NCBI GenBank assembly: GCA_944393345.1
Contig: CALXZW010000024.1
Coordinates: forward strand, 1 to 15,359
Reading direction: 5' to 3'
Length of the DNA: 15,359 nucleotides
DNA from: an uncultured Clostridia bacterium
GTDB taxonomy: Bacteria; Bacillota; Clostridia; TANB77; CAG-508
The translations under genes were made by a program, and so were the position numbers. Shown here piece by piece: positions 1 to 7,100 of this stretch; the first letter of the stretch is position 1; each line of letters begins with the position of its first letter. Below the pieces are notes generated by a model. The model saw only the letters and a list, made by a program, of their open reading frames with translations, did no database searches and was not told the DNA's origin.

Positions 1-776
1 CCTGGAACTGGTGTTATATAACTTGCTTTCTTTTCAACATTTTCGAAATCTACATCTCCTGTTAACTTTCCGTCTTCCCCTCTATTTATTCCTACATCAA
101 TTACTACTGCTCCATCTTTTACCATTTTTTGTTTTACAAATTTAGATTTTCCTATTGCTGAAATTAAAATATCTGCTCTTTTTGTATACTCCTCTAAATC
201 TTTAGTTTTAGAATGGCAAACTGTAACTGTTGCATTTTTATTCAAACAACATTGTATTAATGGTTTTCCTACAATATTGCTTCTTCCTAATATTACCACA
301 TTCTTACCTGTTAAGTCAATATCATATTCTTCAAACATTTTTATTACTCCATAAGGCGTACATGAAATAAATGTATCTTCCCCTATAGATAATTTTCCTA
401 TACTTGATGGTGTAAATCCATCAACATCTTTTAAATATGTTATTGATTTAAATGCTTGATTTATATTCAAATGTGCAGGTATTGGACTTTGTAATAATAT
501 TCCATTAATTTCTTTATTTTCGTTTAATTTTTTTATTAACTCTATTAATTCATTTTGAGTCGTATCTTCTTTTAACAAATATTCTTCATATTTAATTCCT
601 ATCTCATCACATGCTTTACTTTTATTTCTCACATAAACTTTAGAAGCTTGATTATCTCCAACCATTATAACTGCTAATTTAGGATAAATATTTTTTTCTT
701 TTAATTCATCACATTCTCTTTTTAATTCTTCTCTTATTTTTTTTGCTAATTTTTTTCCATCAATTATTACTGCCAT
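1..776 (-). CDS. folD: FolD, methylenetetrahydrofolate dehydrogenase/cyclohydrolase (C-terminus cut by window edge)
   Basis: Bifunctional cytosolic enzyme that interconverts 5,10-methylene-, methenyl- and 10-formyl-tetrahydrofolate in one-carbon metabolism. Translation of the minus strand gives 258 residues before the window ends at TPVPG, just short of the usual PGGVGPMT signature, so roughly the last 25-30 residues are missing. Visible family motifs in order: the YxxxK catalytic motif (Y48, K52, in YVRNKSKA), QSPIPAH, DVDGFTPSSIGKL, CTPYGVI, the nucleotide-binding GRSNIVGKP, and VVIDVGIN. The ATG at 774-776 is preceded by AAAGGAG (783-789). It lies 38 bp downstream of a small unknown gene on the same strand and may share a transcript with it. 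The motif set is diagnostic, so the identification is firm. Confidence 0.97.
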   Translation of the reverse strand, partial: MAVIIDGKKLAKKIREELKRECDELKEKNIYPKLAVIMVGDNQASKVYVRNKSKACDEIGIKYEEYLLKEDTTQNELIELIKKLNENKEINGILLQSPIPAHLNINQAFKSITYLKDVDGFTPSSIGKLSIGEDTFISCTPYGVIKMFEEYDIDLTGKNVVILGRSNIVGKPLIQCCLNKNATVTVCHSKTKDLEEYTKRADILISAIGKSKFVKQKMVKDGAVVIDVGINRGEDGKLTGDVDFENVEKKASYITPVP

Positions 777-814
777 TTCTTTCTCCTTTTTTATTATATT
801 ACTATATTTTTCTA

Positions 815-1060
815 TTAATTATCTTCTAAATTAATTTTATATTCTATATCTTCCATATATGGATACATTTCTTTTACTCTTTTTAAAGTTAACATCAACA
901 TCCTAGGTTGTGGATTTTTTTTATGTTCAGTTAATAATTTCTGAGTGTAACAATTATCTGCTGATTTAAATAATAAATATCTATTTCCAACATAAGTATA
1001 ATAAATTTGATATCCATTTTTTAAATCTTCCCACATTTTTTCAAACGAATAATCTTCCAT
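815..1060 (-). CDS. Small protein of unknown function (81 aa)
   Basis: I do not recognise this family. The protein is hydrophilic, with an aromatic-rich middle (YQIYYTYVGNRYLLF) and a basic segment (KKNPQPRMLMLTLKRVK). There is no signal peptide, membrane segment or metal-binding Cys pattern, only a single Cys. It sits between ligA (61 bp upstream) and folD (38 bp downstream), all in the same direction. No clear terminator separates them, so co-transcription is likely. The ribosome binding site is weak (AGAGAG at 1071-1076, about 10 nt from the ATG). Codon use matches the neighbours, which supports a real gene. Confidence 0.72.
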   Translation of the reverse strand: MEDYSFEKMWEDLKNGYQIYYTYVGNRYLLFKSADNCYTQKLLTEHKKNPQPRMLMLTLKRVKEMYPYMEDIEYKINLEDN

Positions 1061-1121
1061 AATCTATATTCTCTCTTTCTTTTTAGTTAGTTCTTGAACT
1101 TTTATACACGATTTTTACAAT

Positions 1122-3122
1122 TCATTTTATCATATTTTTAAATTCTTCTTCATCTATTATTTTTATTCCTAATTTTTGTGCTTTATCCAATTTGCTTCCT
1201 GCTTCTTCCCCTGCTAATACATAATCTGTTTTCTTTGATACTGTTCCTGATGTTTTCCCTCCAAATTTTTCTATTATATTTGAAGCTTCTCCTCTTGTTA
1301 ATGTTTCTAGACTTCCTGTTAATACGAAAACTTTTCCTTCAAATCTATTATCTGTTATTTCTTCTTCTAAACTTTTCATATTTATCCCTGCTGTTTTCAA
1401 TTTATTTATTAAATCTATTGTTTGTCCTTGATTAAAAAATTCACATATACTATTTGCAACTATTGGTCCTATATCATTTATTTTACTTAAATCTTCGTAA
1501 GTTGCATTTATTAAATTATCTATTGTTTTATATTTCCTTGCTAAAACTTTCGCTGCTTTAACACCTACTTGTCTTATACCTAAAGCAGTTACTAATCTAT
1601 ATAAATCATTCTCTTTACTTTTATTTATACTATCTATTAAATTCTGTGCAAATTTTTTTCCATTTTTCTTTAATGATGATATTTCTTCAAATTTTAGAAA
1701 GTATATATCAGAAATATCTTTTATTAAATTTTTTTCTAATAATTGTGATATTATACTTTCTCCTAACCCATCTATATTCATCGCCTCTCTTGATACAAAA
1801 TGCACCAAATTTCTAAAGAGTTTTGCTGAACATTCAATTCCTGTACATCTTATTGCCGCTTCTCCTTCTTCTCTCACTGCTTTTGCACCACAAACAGGAC
1901 AAACTTTTGGCATCTCAAATTCTATTTCTTTTCCTGTTCTTTTTTCTTTTTTTACTTCTACAATTTCTGGAATTACGTCACCTGCTTTTTGTATAACTAC
2001 TGTATCTCCAATTTTTAGTTCTTTTTGTTTTATAAAATCTTCATTGTGTAATGTAGTTTTGGAAATTGTTGAACCTGCTACTTTTACAGGCTCCAATATT
2101 GCCATTGGTGTTATTACTCCAGTTCTTCCTACTTGACATACTATATCTTTCAAAATTGTTTCTTTTTTTTCTGGCGGATATTTATATGCAATAGCCCATC
2201 TTGGTGTTTTGGCTGTTGTCCCTAATATTTCTCTGAATTTTAGATTATCAACTTTTATTACTGCACCATCTATTCCAAATGTTAAATTTTCTCTCATTTC
2301 ACCTATTTTTTCTATTGCATTTTTTACTTCTTCTATATTGTTACAATAAATTCTAACGGGATTTACATTAAATCCTAATTTATTTAAATATTCTAATTCT
2401 TCATAATGCGAATTAAATTCTTTTCCTTCGATTTTTTGTACATTAAAAATGTATATATCTAATGGCCTTTTTTGTGTTATTTTACTATCTAATTGTCTTA
2501 GCGAACCTGCTGCTGCATTCCTTGCATTTGCAAATAATTCTTCTTCATTTTCTTCTCTTTCTTGGTTCATTTTTTCAAAATCACTTTTAGATATAAATAC
2601 TTCTCCTCTTACTGTGATATTTATTTTGTCTTTTATTTTTTGAGGAATTGTTTTTATCGTTTTTAAATTATTAGTTACATTTTCTCCTACTAGCCCATTT
2701 CCTCTTGTTGCTCCTATTACAAATTCTCCATCTTTATATTCTAATGCAGCAGATAATCCATCTATTTTAGTTTCAACTACATACACTACTTTTTCTATTT
2801 GATTTTCTTTTGCTTTTTCTTGTATTCTATTATCAAATTCTTCTACTTCTTCTAAACTAAATACATCCTGTAAACTTTGTAATGGAACTTCATGTGTTAT
2901 TTTCTCAAACCCTTCTTTTACATGTCCTCCTACTTTTTGTGTTAATGATTCTTTTGATTGAAATTCTGGAAATTCTTTTTCAAGATTTCTTAATTCTACC
3001 ATTAACATATCATATTCAAAATCTGATATTTCTGGTTTATCATCATCATAATATTTTTCAGCATAATATTCTGTCTTTTTTCTTAATTCTTCAATTCTTT
3101 CTTTTGCTTGCTTTTTATCCAT
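1122..3122 (-). CDS. ligA: NAD-dependent DNA ligase LigA
   Basis: Essential replicative ligase that seals nicks using NAD+ as adenyl donor. At 666 residues it has the family's usual full length. Domains in order: N-terminal Ia domain (about 1-70) with the YYDDDKPEISDFEYD NMN-binding region; adenylation domain with the active lysine K119 in VETKIDG; OB fold (about 320-400); a four-Cys zinc finger (C408, C411, C426, C431); helix-hairpin-helix repeats (about 440-580); and a C-terminal BRCT domain (about 593-666, FEGKVFVLTGSL...GGKTSGTVSKKTDYVLAGE). The ATG has a good ribosome binding site, AAAGAGGTG (3127-3135). A bidirectional terminator and a TATAAT box lie upstream, so it probably starts its own transcript, continuing into the 81-aa gene and folD. 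Intact. Confidence 0.98.
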   Translation of the reverse strand: MDKKQAKERIEELRKKTEYYAEKYYDDDKPEISDFEYDMLMVELRNLEKEFPEFQSKESLTQKVGGHVKEGFEKITHEVPLQSLQDVFSLEEVEEFDNRIQEKAKENQIEKVVYVVETKIDGLSAALEYKDGEFVIGATRGNGLVGENVTNNLKTIKTIPQKIKDKINITVRGEVFISKSDFEKMNQEREENEEELFANARNAAAGSLRQLDSKITQKRPLDIYIFNVQKIEGKEFNSHYEELEYLNKLGFNVNPVRIYCNNIEEVKNAIEKIGEMRENLTFGIDGAVIKVDNLKFREILGTTAKTPRWAIAYKYPPEKKETILKDIVCQVGRTGVITPMAILEPVKVAGSTISKTTLHNEDFIKQKELKIGDTVVIQKAGDVIPEIVEVKKEKRTGKEIEFEMPKVCPVCGAKAVREEGEAAIRCTGIECSAKLFRNLVHFVSREAMNIDGLGESIISQLLEKNLIKDISDIYFLKFEEISSLKKNGKKFAQNLIDSINKSKENDLYRLVTALGIRQVGVKAAKVLARKYKTIDNLINATYEDLSKINDIGPIVANSICEFFNQGQTIDLINKLKTAGINMKSLEEEITDNRFEGKVFVLTGSLETLTRGEASNIIEKFGGKTSGTVSKKTDYVLAGEEAGSKLDKAQKLGIKIIDEEEFKNMIK

Positions 3123-3157
3123 TTTGCACCTCTTTAATTTTTGTTATTTTCTTTGCT

Positions 3158-3163
3158 ATTATA
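3158..3163 (-). promoter_or_regulatory. Candidate -10 box for ligA
   Basis: A perfect TATAAT on the minus strand lies 35 nt upstream of the ligA ATG, just after the terminator of the sortase gene. I see no good -35 hexamer at 16-18 nt, because that position falls in the T-run of the terminator. The promoter call therefore rests on the -10 box and its position. Confidence 0.35.
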
Positions 3164-3175
3164 TACAATATACAC

Positions 3176-3214
3176 AAAAAAATAAAGGCTTTTTTTCAAA
3201 TCCTTTATTTTTTT
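3176..3214. terminator. Bidirectional rho-independent terminator between sortase and ligA
   Basis: A 13-bp inverted repeat has arms at 3176-3188 (ending AAATAAAGG) and 3202-3214 (starting CCTTTATTT), with a 13-nt loop. The arms end in runs of A and T, so either strand yields a hairpin followed by a U-tract. It begins 9 bp after the sortase stop codon and most likely ends that transcript. It would also block antisense transcription coming from the other side. Confidence 0.75.
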
Positions 3215-3223
3215 ATTTTATAT

Positions 3224-3913
3224 CTATTCTGCTTTAGCAAATATTATTAATCTAGCACTACTATCATCAGTACAAGTTGATAATGTTACTTCTGGTTTTC
3301 CTCCTGTATCTCTTTGATAGAATGATGTATCATTTTCTGCTGCTTCAAATTTATTATATATTGTATATGTAAGTTTTGTTCCACTATTATCTTTTAAATA
3401 TATTTTATCTCCTATTTGTAATTTTTTGTTATTTGAGAAAAATAATCCATTTCTATAGTTATGACCGATTATTACGCTATTTCCTGGTTGATTTATTCCT
3501 GTACCATATAAAAATGCTACTGCTGTTTCTATTGATTTTGGTGTTACTTTATCTAAAATTGGATATTCTAAATTTATAGCCGGGATAGTAATTGTACCTA
3601 ATACCCCAAATCCTTTATATGTTGGTTTATCCTTAGATGAATTACCACTTGATGATGTATTTGTATTTTCAATACCTTCTAATGGATTTTCACCTGTTGT
3701 ATTTTCTGATGTCTCATTATCAGTTGTTTCATTTTTATTTTCTTCTGGAGCTGTTACTTCTCCTTCAAAGTTTTCTACAAAATCTTTTGCATCATTTGAA
3801 ATCACATAATTTTGATAATAGTCATATGCTAAAAAACCAAGTAACCCTATTATTGCTACTATTACTATTACTAATATTACAGTTAAAACTTTACTATATT
3901 TACTCTCAAACAT
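3224..3913 (-). CDS. Sortase, membrane-anchored transpeptidase (class not assigned)
   Basis: Sortases cleave a C-terminal sorting signal on a secreted protein and join it to the cell wall or to another protein. This 229-residue protein has an N-terminal membrane anchor (about 9-31), then an acidic, N/T/E-rich low-complexity linker (about 48-95). The catalytic domain follows, with H151 (VIIGHNY), C214 (TLSTCTDD) and R221 (SARLIIFAK), the sortase catalytic triad. GFGVLGTITIPAINLEYPI is the usual first strand of the fold. The ATG is preceded by GGAGGT (3921-3926). The N-terminal anchor and TLSTC would suit class D-like enzymes, but I do not assign a class. No LPXTG-type substrate lies next to it, so its substrate is probably encoded elsewhere. 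Confidence 0.93.
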   Translation of the reverse strand: MFESKYSKVLTVILVIVIVAIIGLLGFLAYDYYQNYVISNDAKDFVENFEGEVTAPEENKNETTDNETSENTTGENPLEGIENTNTSSSGNSSKDKPTYKGFGVLGTITIPAINLEYPILDKVTPKSIETAVAFLYGTGINQPGNSVIIGHNYRNGLFFSNNKKLQIGDKIYLKDNSGTKLTYTIYNKFEAAENDTSFYQRDTGGKPEVTLSTCTDDSSARLIIFAKAE

Positions 3914-3948
3914 ATTTTTTACCTCCGTATAATATACTACTTATATTT

Positions 3949-3957
3949 ATTATATCA
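3949..3957 (-). promoter_or_regulatory. Extended -10 promoter candidate for the sortase
   Basis: The minus strand reads TGATATAAT, a perfect extended -10 (TGNTATAAT), 35 nt upstream of the sortase start codon and 22 nt upstream of its ribosome binding site. No strong -35 is visible, which is usual for extended -10 promoters. The gene could also receive read-through from alaS and the HIT gene, since no terminator is seen between them. Confidence 0.5.
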
Positions 3958-4017
3958 TACTTTCTAATAAAAGTGTATATTTTTGTCTAAATATCTTGGT
4001 TATTTTAATATTGACTA

Positions 4018-4365
4018 TTAACTATTAATCTTCGTTCCTAATTTCTTTCCTGCTAGAATATGAAAATGCAGATGCATGACTTCCTGCCCACCGTTTTCTC
4101 CACAATTTACAATTACTCTATATCCATCTTTTTTAAATTCTAAATCTTCTGAAATTTTATTAATTACTCCATATATTTTTCCAACTAATACCTCATCTTC
4201 TTTTTGTATATCTGCTAAAGAAGCAATATGCTTTTTGGAAATAACTAATATATGAATTGGAGTCACTGGATTTATATCATGAAATGCTAATATTTCTTCA
4301 TCTTCATATACTTTTTTTGATGGAATTTCACCTTTTATAATTTTACAAAATATACAATCTCCCAT
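4018..4365 (-). CDS. HIT-family nucleotide hydrolase (Hint-like)
   Basis: Small HIT (histidine triad) protein, 115 residues and full length for the bacterial Hint-like group, which hydrolyses purine nucleoside phosphoramidates and aminoacyl-adenylates. The triad is HLHFH at 98-102, with H100 as the expected nucleophile; the N-terminal CIFC pair (C4, C7) fits the zinc site seen in many members. It follows alaS by 24 bp on the same strand, with AAAGGA (4377-4382) as ribosome binding site inside that gap, so it is very likely co-transcribed with alaS. Hint enzymes are known to clear aminoacyl-AMP, the intermediate made by tRNA synthetases, so this pairing makes sense; that link here is inference. 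Confidence 0.95.
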   Translation of the reverse strand: MGDCIFCKIIKGEIPSKKVYEDEEILAFHDINPVTPIHILVISKKHIASLADIQKEDEVLVGKIYGVINKISEDLEFKKDGYRVIVNCGENGGQEVMHLHFHILAGKKLGTKINS

Positions 4366-4389
4366 ATAAATACTAATCCTTTCATTTTA

Positions 4390-6141
4390 TTATTGTAACA
4401 CTGCTTTTATTCTTCTTATTCCTGATGAACTTGATTCTTCTTTTTTTATTTTAAATGTTCCCATTCCTTTTGTATTTGTAACATGTGGTCCACCACAAAT
4501 TTCTTTACTAAAATCTCCTATTGTATATACTTTTACTTTTTCACCATATTTATCTGTAAATAATCCTATTGCTCCTGTTTTTTTAGCATCTTCATAATTC
4601 ATTTCTTCACATGTTACATCTAAATTTCTTTGTATTTGTTCATTTACCAAATCTTCAACTTTTTGTATTTCCTCTTTAGTCATTTTTTGAGGATGTGTAA
4701 AGTCAAATCTCAATCTTTCTTCTGTTATATTTGAACCACTTTGCTTTATATGTGAACCTAATACTATTCTTAATGCTTGATGTAATAAATGTGTTGCTGT
4801 ATGATATGCTATTGTCTTTTCTGTTTGCTCTGCTAATCCACCTTTAAATTTTTGTTCTGCACCTTGTCTTGATTTTTCTTGATGTTCTTTAAATAATTTT
4901 TCAAATTCTTTTAAATCTAACTTAAAATTATTTTCTTCTGCAAGTTCTTTTGTTACTTCTGGTGGAAATCCATAAGTATCATATAATTTGAATACTGTCG
5001 TTCCTGGTATTATATCTATATTTTGCTCTGATAATTTTTTTATTTCTTTTTCAAATTCTTTTTCTCCATGTGATAATGTCTTAACAAATTTGTCTTTTTC
5101 TTCATTTATTACTCTTTTAATAGTTTCCTTGTTTTTTTCTAATTCTGGATACATTTCTTTTAATGCTTCTACATTTATCTCTATTAAGTTTGAAATCTCA
5201 TTAAGACTTATTTGTAGTTTATTTAAATGTCTTATCATTCTTCTTATTAATCTTCTTAAAATATATCCTCTATCAATATTACTTGGTTTTCCCCCATCCG
5301 ATATTATCATCATACTTGATCTTAAATGTTCTGCAACTATTCTTCTACTTTCTAATATTTCTACTTTTTGTAAATCTTTTAATTTATTCATAACATCTGA
5401 AAATAATTCTGTATCAAATGGTGTCTCTTTTCCCTCTAATAACATTGTCATTCTTTCTAATCCTAAACCTGTATCTACATTTCTTTGTTGTAATTTTGAA
5501 TAACCATCTTTATTTTTAAAATATTCCATAAATACATTATTCCAGATTTCTACATATTTACCACAATCACATGATGGTTGACAATCAGGTCCACATGCCG
5601 GTTTTCCTGTATCATAAAACATTTCAGTATCTGGTCCGCAAGGTCCTTCTTCACCTGCTATCCACCAATTGTCTTCTTTACCATAATAATATATATGTCC
5701 ATCTAATATTCCCGCTTTTTTCCAACATTCTGCTGCAACTTCATCTCTTGGACAATCATTATCACCTTTAAAACATGTTACATATAGTTTCCCTACGGGT
5801 ATTTGTAACTCTTTCGTTAAAAAATCAAAACTCATTTGAATTGATTCTTCTTTAAAATAATCTCCTAAAGACCAATTTCCCAACATTTCAAAATATGTTA
5901 GATGTCTATTATCTCCAACTTCTTCTATGTCATTTGTTCTTACACATTTTTGGTAATCAGTTAAACGTGTTCCTGCTGGATGTTTCTCTCCTAATAGATA
6001 TGGTACTAATGGTTGCATTCCTGCTGTTGTAAATAATACTGATGGATCATTTTCTGGTATTAATGGTGCTGATGGAATTATTGTATGTCCTTTACTTTCA
6101 AAAAATTTTAAATATTTATTTCTTATTTCTATTGCTTTCAT
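4390..6141 (-). CDS. alaS: Alanyl-tRNA synthetase, short form lacking the C-Ala domain and editing beta-barrel
   Basis: Charges tRNA-Ala with alanine. The 583 residues compare with about 870 in the usual bacterial enzyme. The class II aminoacylation domain is intact: motif 2 region (KCVRTNDIEEVGDNRHLTY), GPCGPDTEMFYDTG, and motif 3 (GLGLERMTMLLEG, about 225-237). A cysteine-rich insert follows GKPAC (C183, C187, C191, C193). The editing zinc site is complete: H447 and H451 (HTATH), C549 and H553 (CGGPH). Two parts are absent: the beta-barrel with its TPFYAESGGQ signature, normally before HxxxH, and the C-terminal dimerisation/C-Ala domain after RRIKAVL. The ORF ends at a clean domain boundary with no sign of frameshift, so this is a short enzyme type rather than a broken gene. 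Ribosome binding site AAGGAG at 6150-6155; strong promoter upstream. No second alaS is in the window. Confidence 0.95.
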   Translation of the reverse strand: MKAIEIRNKYLKFFESKGHTIIPSAPLIPENDPSVLFTTAGMQPLVPYLLGEKHPAGTRLTDYQKCVRTNDIEEVGDNRHLTYFEMLGNWSLGDYFKEESIQMSFDFLTKELQIPVGKLYVTCFKGDNDCPRDEVAAECWKKAGILDGHIYYYGKEDNWWIAGEEGPCGPDTEMFYDTGKPACGPDCQPSCDCGKYVEIWNNVFMEYFKNKDGYSKLQQRNVDTGLGLERMTMLLEGKETPFDTELFSDVMNKLKDLQKVEILESRRIVAEHLRSSMMIISDGGKPSNIDRGYILRRLIRRMIRHLNKLQISLNEISNLIEINVEALKEMYPELEKNKETIKRVINEEKDKFVKTLSHGEKEFEKEIKKLSEQNIDIIPGTTVFKLYDTYGFPPEVTKELAEENNFKLDLKEFEKLFKEHQEKSRQGAEQKFKGGLAEQTEKTIAYHTATHLLHQALRIVLGSHIKQSGSNITEERLRFDFTHPQKMTKEEIQKVEDLVNEQIQRNLDVTCEEMNYEDAKKTGAIGLFTDKYGEKVKVYTIGDFSKEICGGPHVTNTKGMGTFKIKKEESSSSGIRRIKAVLQ

Positions 6142-6173
6142 AATCTTTGCTCCTTACTATTTTTTCTTTAATG

Positions 6174-6202
6174 ATTATACTCTAAATTACTATAAAGGTC
6201 AA
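6174..6202 (-). promoter_or_regulatory. Vegetative (sigma-A type) promoter of alaS-HIT
   Basis: On the minus strand, TTGACC (6197-6202) is followed after exactly 17 nt by TATAAT (6174-6179), an almost perfect housekeeping promoter. The TATAAT lies 32 nt upstream of the alaS ATG, so the leader is only about 25 nt. That leaves no room for a T-box, the control element often found ahead of tRNA synthetase genes in Firmicutes. Confidence 0.85.
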
Positions 6203-6220
6203 GATTTTTGTGATTCTATA

Positions 6221-6247
6221 ATAAAGAAAAGCAGGGCAATGCCCTGC
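6221..6247 (-). terminator. Rho-independent terminator of the 41-codon small gene
   Basis: A perfect 7-bp GC-rich stem, GCAGGGC (6231-6237) with GCCCTGC (6241-6247), closes a 3-nt loop. On the minus strand it is followed by TTTTCTTTAT. It starts 6 bp after the stop codon of the small ORF at 6254-6379 and lies upstream of the alaS promoter, so it isolates that small gene from alaS. The plus-strand side has no T-tract, so it works in one direction. Confidence 0.88.
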
Positions 6248-6253
6248 TCTGTA

Positions 6254-6379
6254 TTACTTTTTCCACTTTACTTTATAAATTGGACCTCCTCTCGCCCACC
6301 GAACGAACCTGAGTTTAAGAATTTTTACCCGTCTACACAACCGATTAAATTGTTTTTGGGGCATTCTGGAATTTGGCAT
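6254..6379 (-). CDS. Small, strongly basic protein (41 aa), unrecognised, with three CGG codons
   Basis: The protein starts MPNSRMPQKQFNRLCRR and ends ARGGPIYKVKWKK. It has 14 Lys/Arg in 41 residues and no Asp or Glu, one Cys (C15) and two Trp. The ATG has a near-ideal ribosome binding site (GGGAGG, 6387-6392, 7 nt spacing), and a strong terminator follows the stop directly. That arrangement argues for a real single-gene transcript between spoVT and alaS. The composition recalls ribosome- or nucleic-acid-binding peptides, but I do not recognise a family and give no function. Oddly, codons 13, 17 and 27 are CGG, a codon not used in frame in the recognised genes here apart from the recD2 frameshift sites; CCC, CTC, AGG and GCG also occur, so base use is richer in G+C than its neighbours. 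Alternatives: a leader peptide or a structured RNA. Confidence 0.68.
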   Translation of the reverse strand: MPNSRMPQKQFNRLCRRVKILKLRFVRWARGGPIYKVKWKK

Positions 6380-6455
6380 ATCGCTTCCTCCCTTAAACTA
6401 AAATAAGATATAATATATATATTCAATTTTTTTATAAAAATTCCTTCTTTTTTAT

Positions 6456-7010
6456 TTAAATTTCCATTTGGCTCCCTAAAAAACTTGCTGCAGATTGTAC
6501 TACCTTTTTTTCCGCTTCATTCATTTTAGTTTTAGGTTCTTTTGCCATTAATATTACTGTTCCTATTGTATCTCCATTTGAAATTATTGGATAGACTATT
6601 TGTGCACTATTTTTTCTTTCTGGATTTTCATTTTTGGTTATAGGCATAGCAATATCACTATTTTCTTTACTTGTATAAATCTCTTTATCTTCCATTAATT
6701 TTTCTAGTTCTTTGCTTATATCTTGTTCTAAAAATTCTTTTTTAGATCCTCCTGATACAGCTATTATTGTATCTTTATCTGTTATACATGCAATATGTCC
6801 TGTTGTTTTAGATAATGTTTCTGCATAACCTGCTGCAAATTCTGATAATTCACCTATTGGTGAATATTTTTTTAATATTACTTGCCCTTCTCTATCTGTA
6901 AATATTTCTAATGGGTCTCCCTCTTTTATTCTTAAAGTTTTTCTTATTTCTTTTGGTATTACTACTCTACCTAAATCATCTATTCTTCTTACAACACCTG
7001 TTGCTTTCAT
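6456..7010 (-). CDS. spoVT: SpoVT, stage V sporulation transcription regulator
   Basis: Forespore regulator that acts with sigma-G to adjust late spore gene expression and germination properties (known from Bacillus). The 184-residue protein starts with the SpoVT/AbrB DNA-binding domain (1 to about 50, MKATGVVRRIDDLGRVVIPK), nearly identical to the well-known sequence. The GAF-like C-terminal domain (about 56-180) includes GHIACITDKDTIIAVSG and ends SFLGSQMEI. Length and both domains match full SpoVT, which separates it from AbrB and Abh, which lack the GAF part. The ribosome binding site is AGGAGG (7017-7022), 6 nt from the ATG. It follows fbp by 90 bp with no clear terminator between. I looked for a sigma-G promoter and could not call one. 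It supports a spore-forming ancestry but does not prove that the organism sporulates. Confidence 0.95.
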   Translation of the reverse strand: MKATGVVRRIDDLGRVVIPKEIRKTLRIKEGDPLEIFTDREGQVILKKYSPIGELSEFAAGYAETLSKTTGHIACITDKDTIIAVSGGSKKEFLEQDISKELEKLMEDKEIYTSKENSDIAMPITKNENPERKNSAQIVYPIISNGDTIGTVILMAKEPKTKMNEAEKKVVQSAASFLGSQMEI

Positions 7011-7100
7011 TTTTTTCCTCCTTTTATAATTTATGTCTACTATTATTATTACAAAAAAGGAAAAATTTATACATAAATATTTTTATTGCATATTTTGTTT

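Noticed and set aside
4988..5503. 171-codon open frame on the plus strand
   Set aside because: It lies entirely opposite alaS, and its translation is the Ser/Ile/Leu/Phe-rich type produced by antisense of an AT-rich gene. No ribosome binding site or motif.
6142..6400. T-box leader or structured RNA (6S, SRP, tmRNA) upstream of alaS
   Set aside because: The alaS transcript leader is only about 25 nt from its promoter, and no T-box consensus (GGTGG-ACCGCG type) is present. The G+C-richer stretch does not match conserved cores of 6S, SRP or tmRNA and is better read as a small ORF with a terminator.
6221..6400. A tRNA gene that might read CGG
   Set aside because: I tried to place acceptor, D, anticodon and T arms on both strands, because GGTTCGTTC resembles a T-loop. 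No cloverleaf fits.
7011..7100. Sigma-G promoter upstream of spoVT
   Set aside because: A CATAAAT resembling a sigma-G -10 occurs, but no matching -35 is found at the right spacing, and the DNA is too AT-rich to call it.
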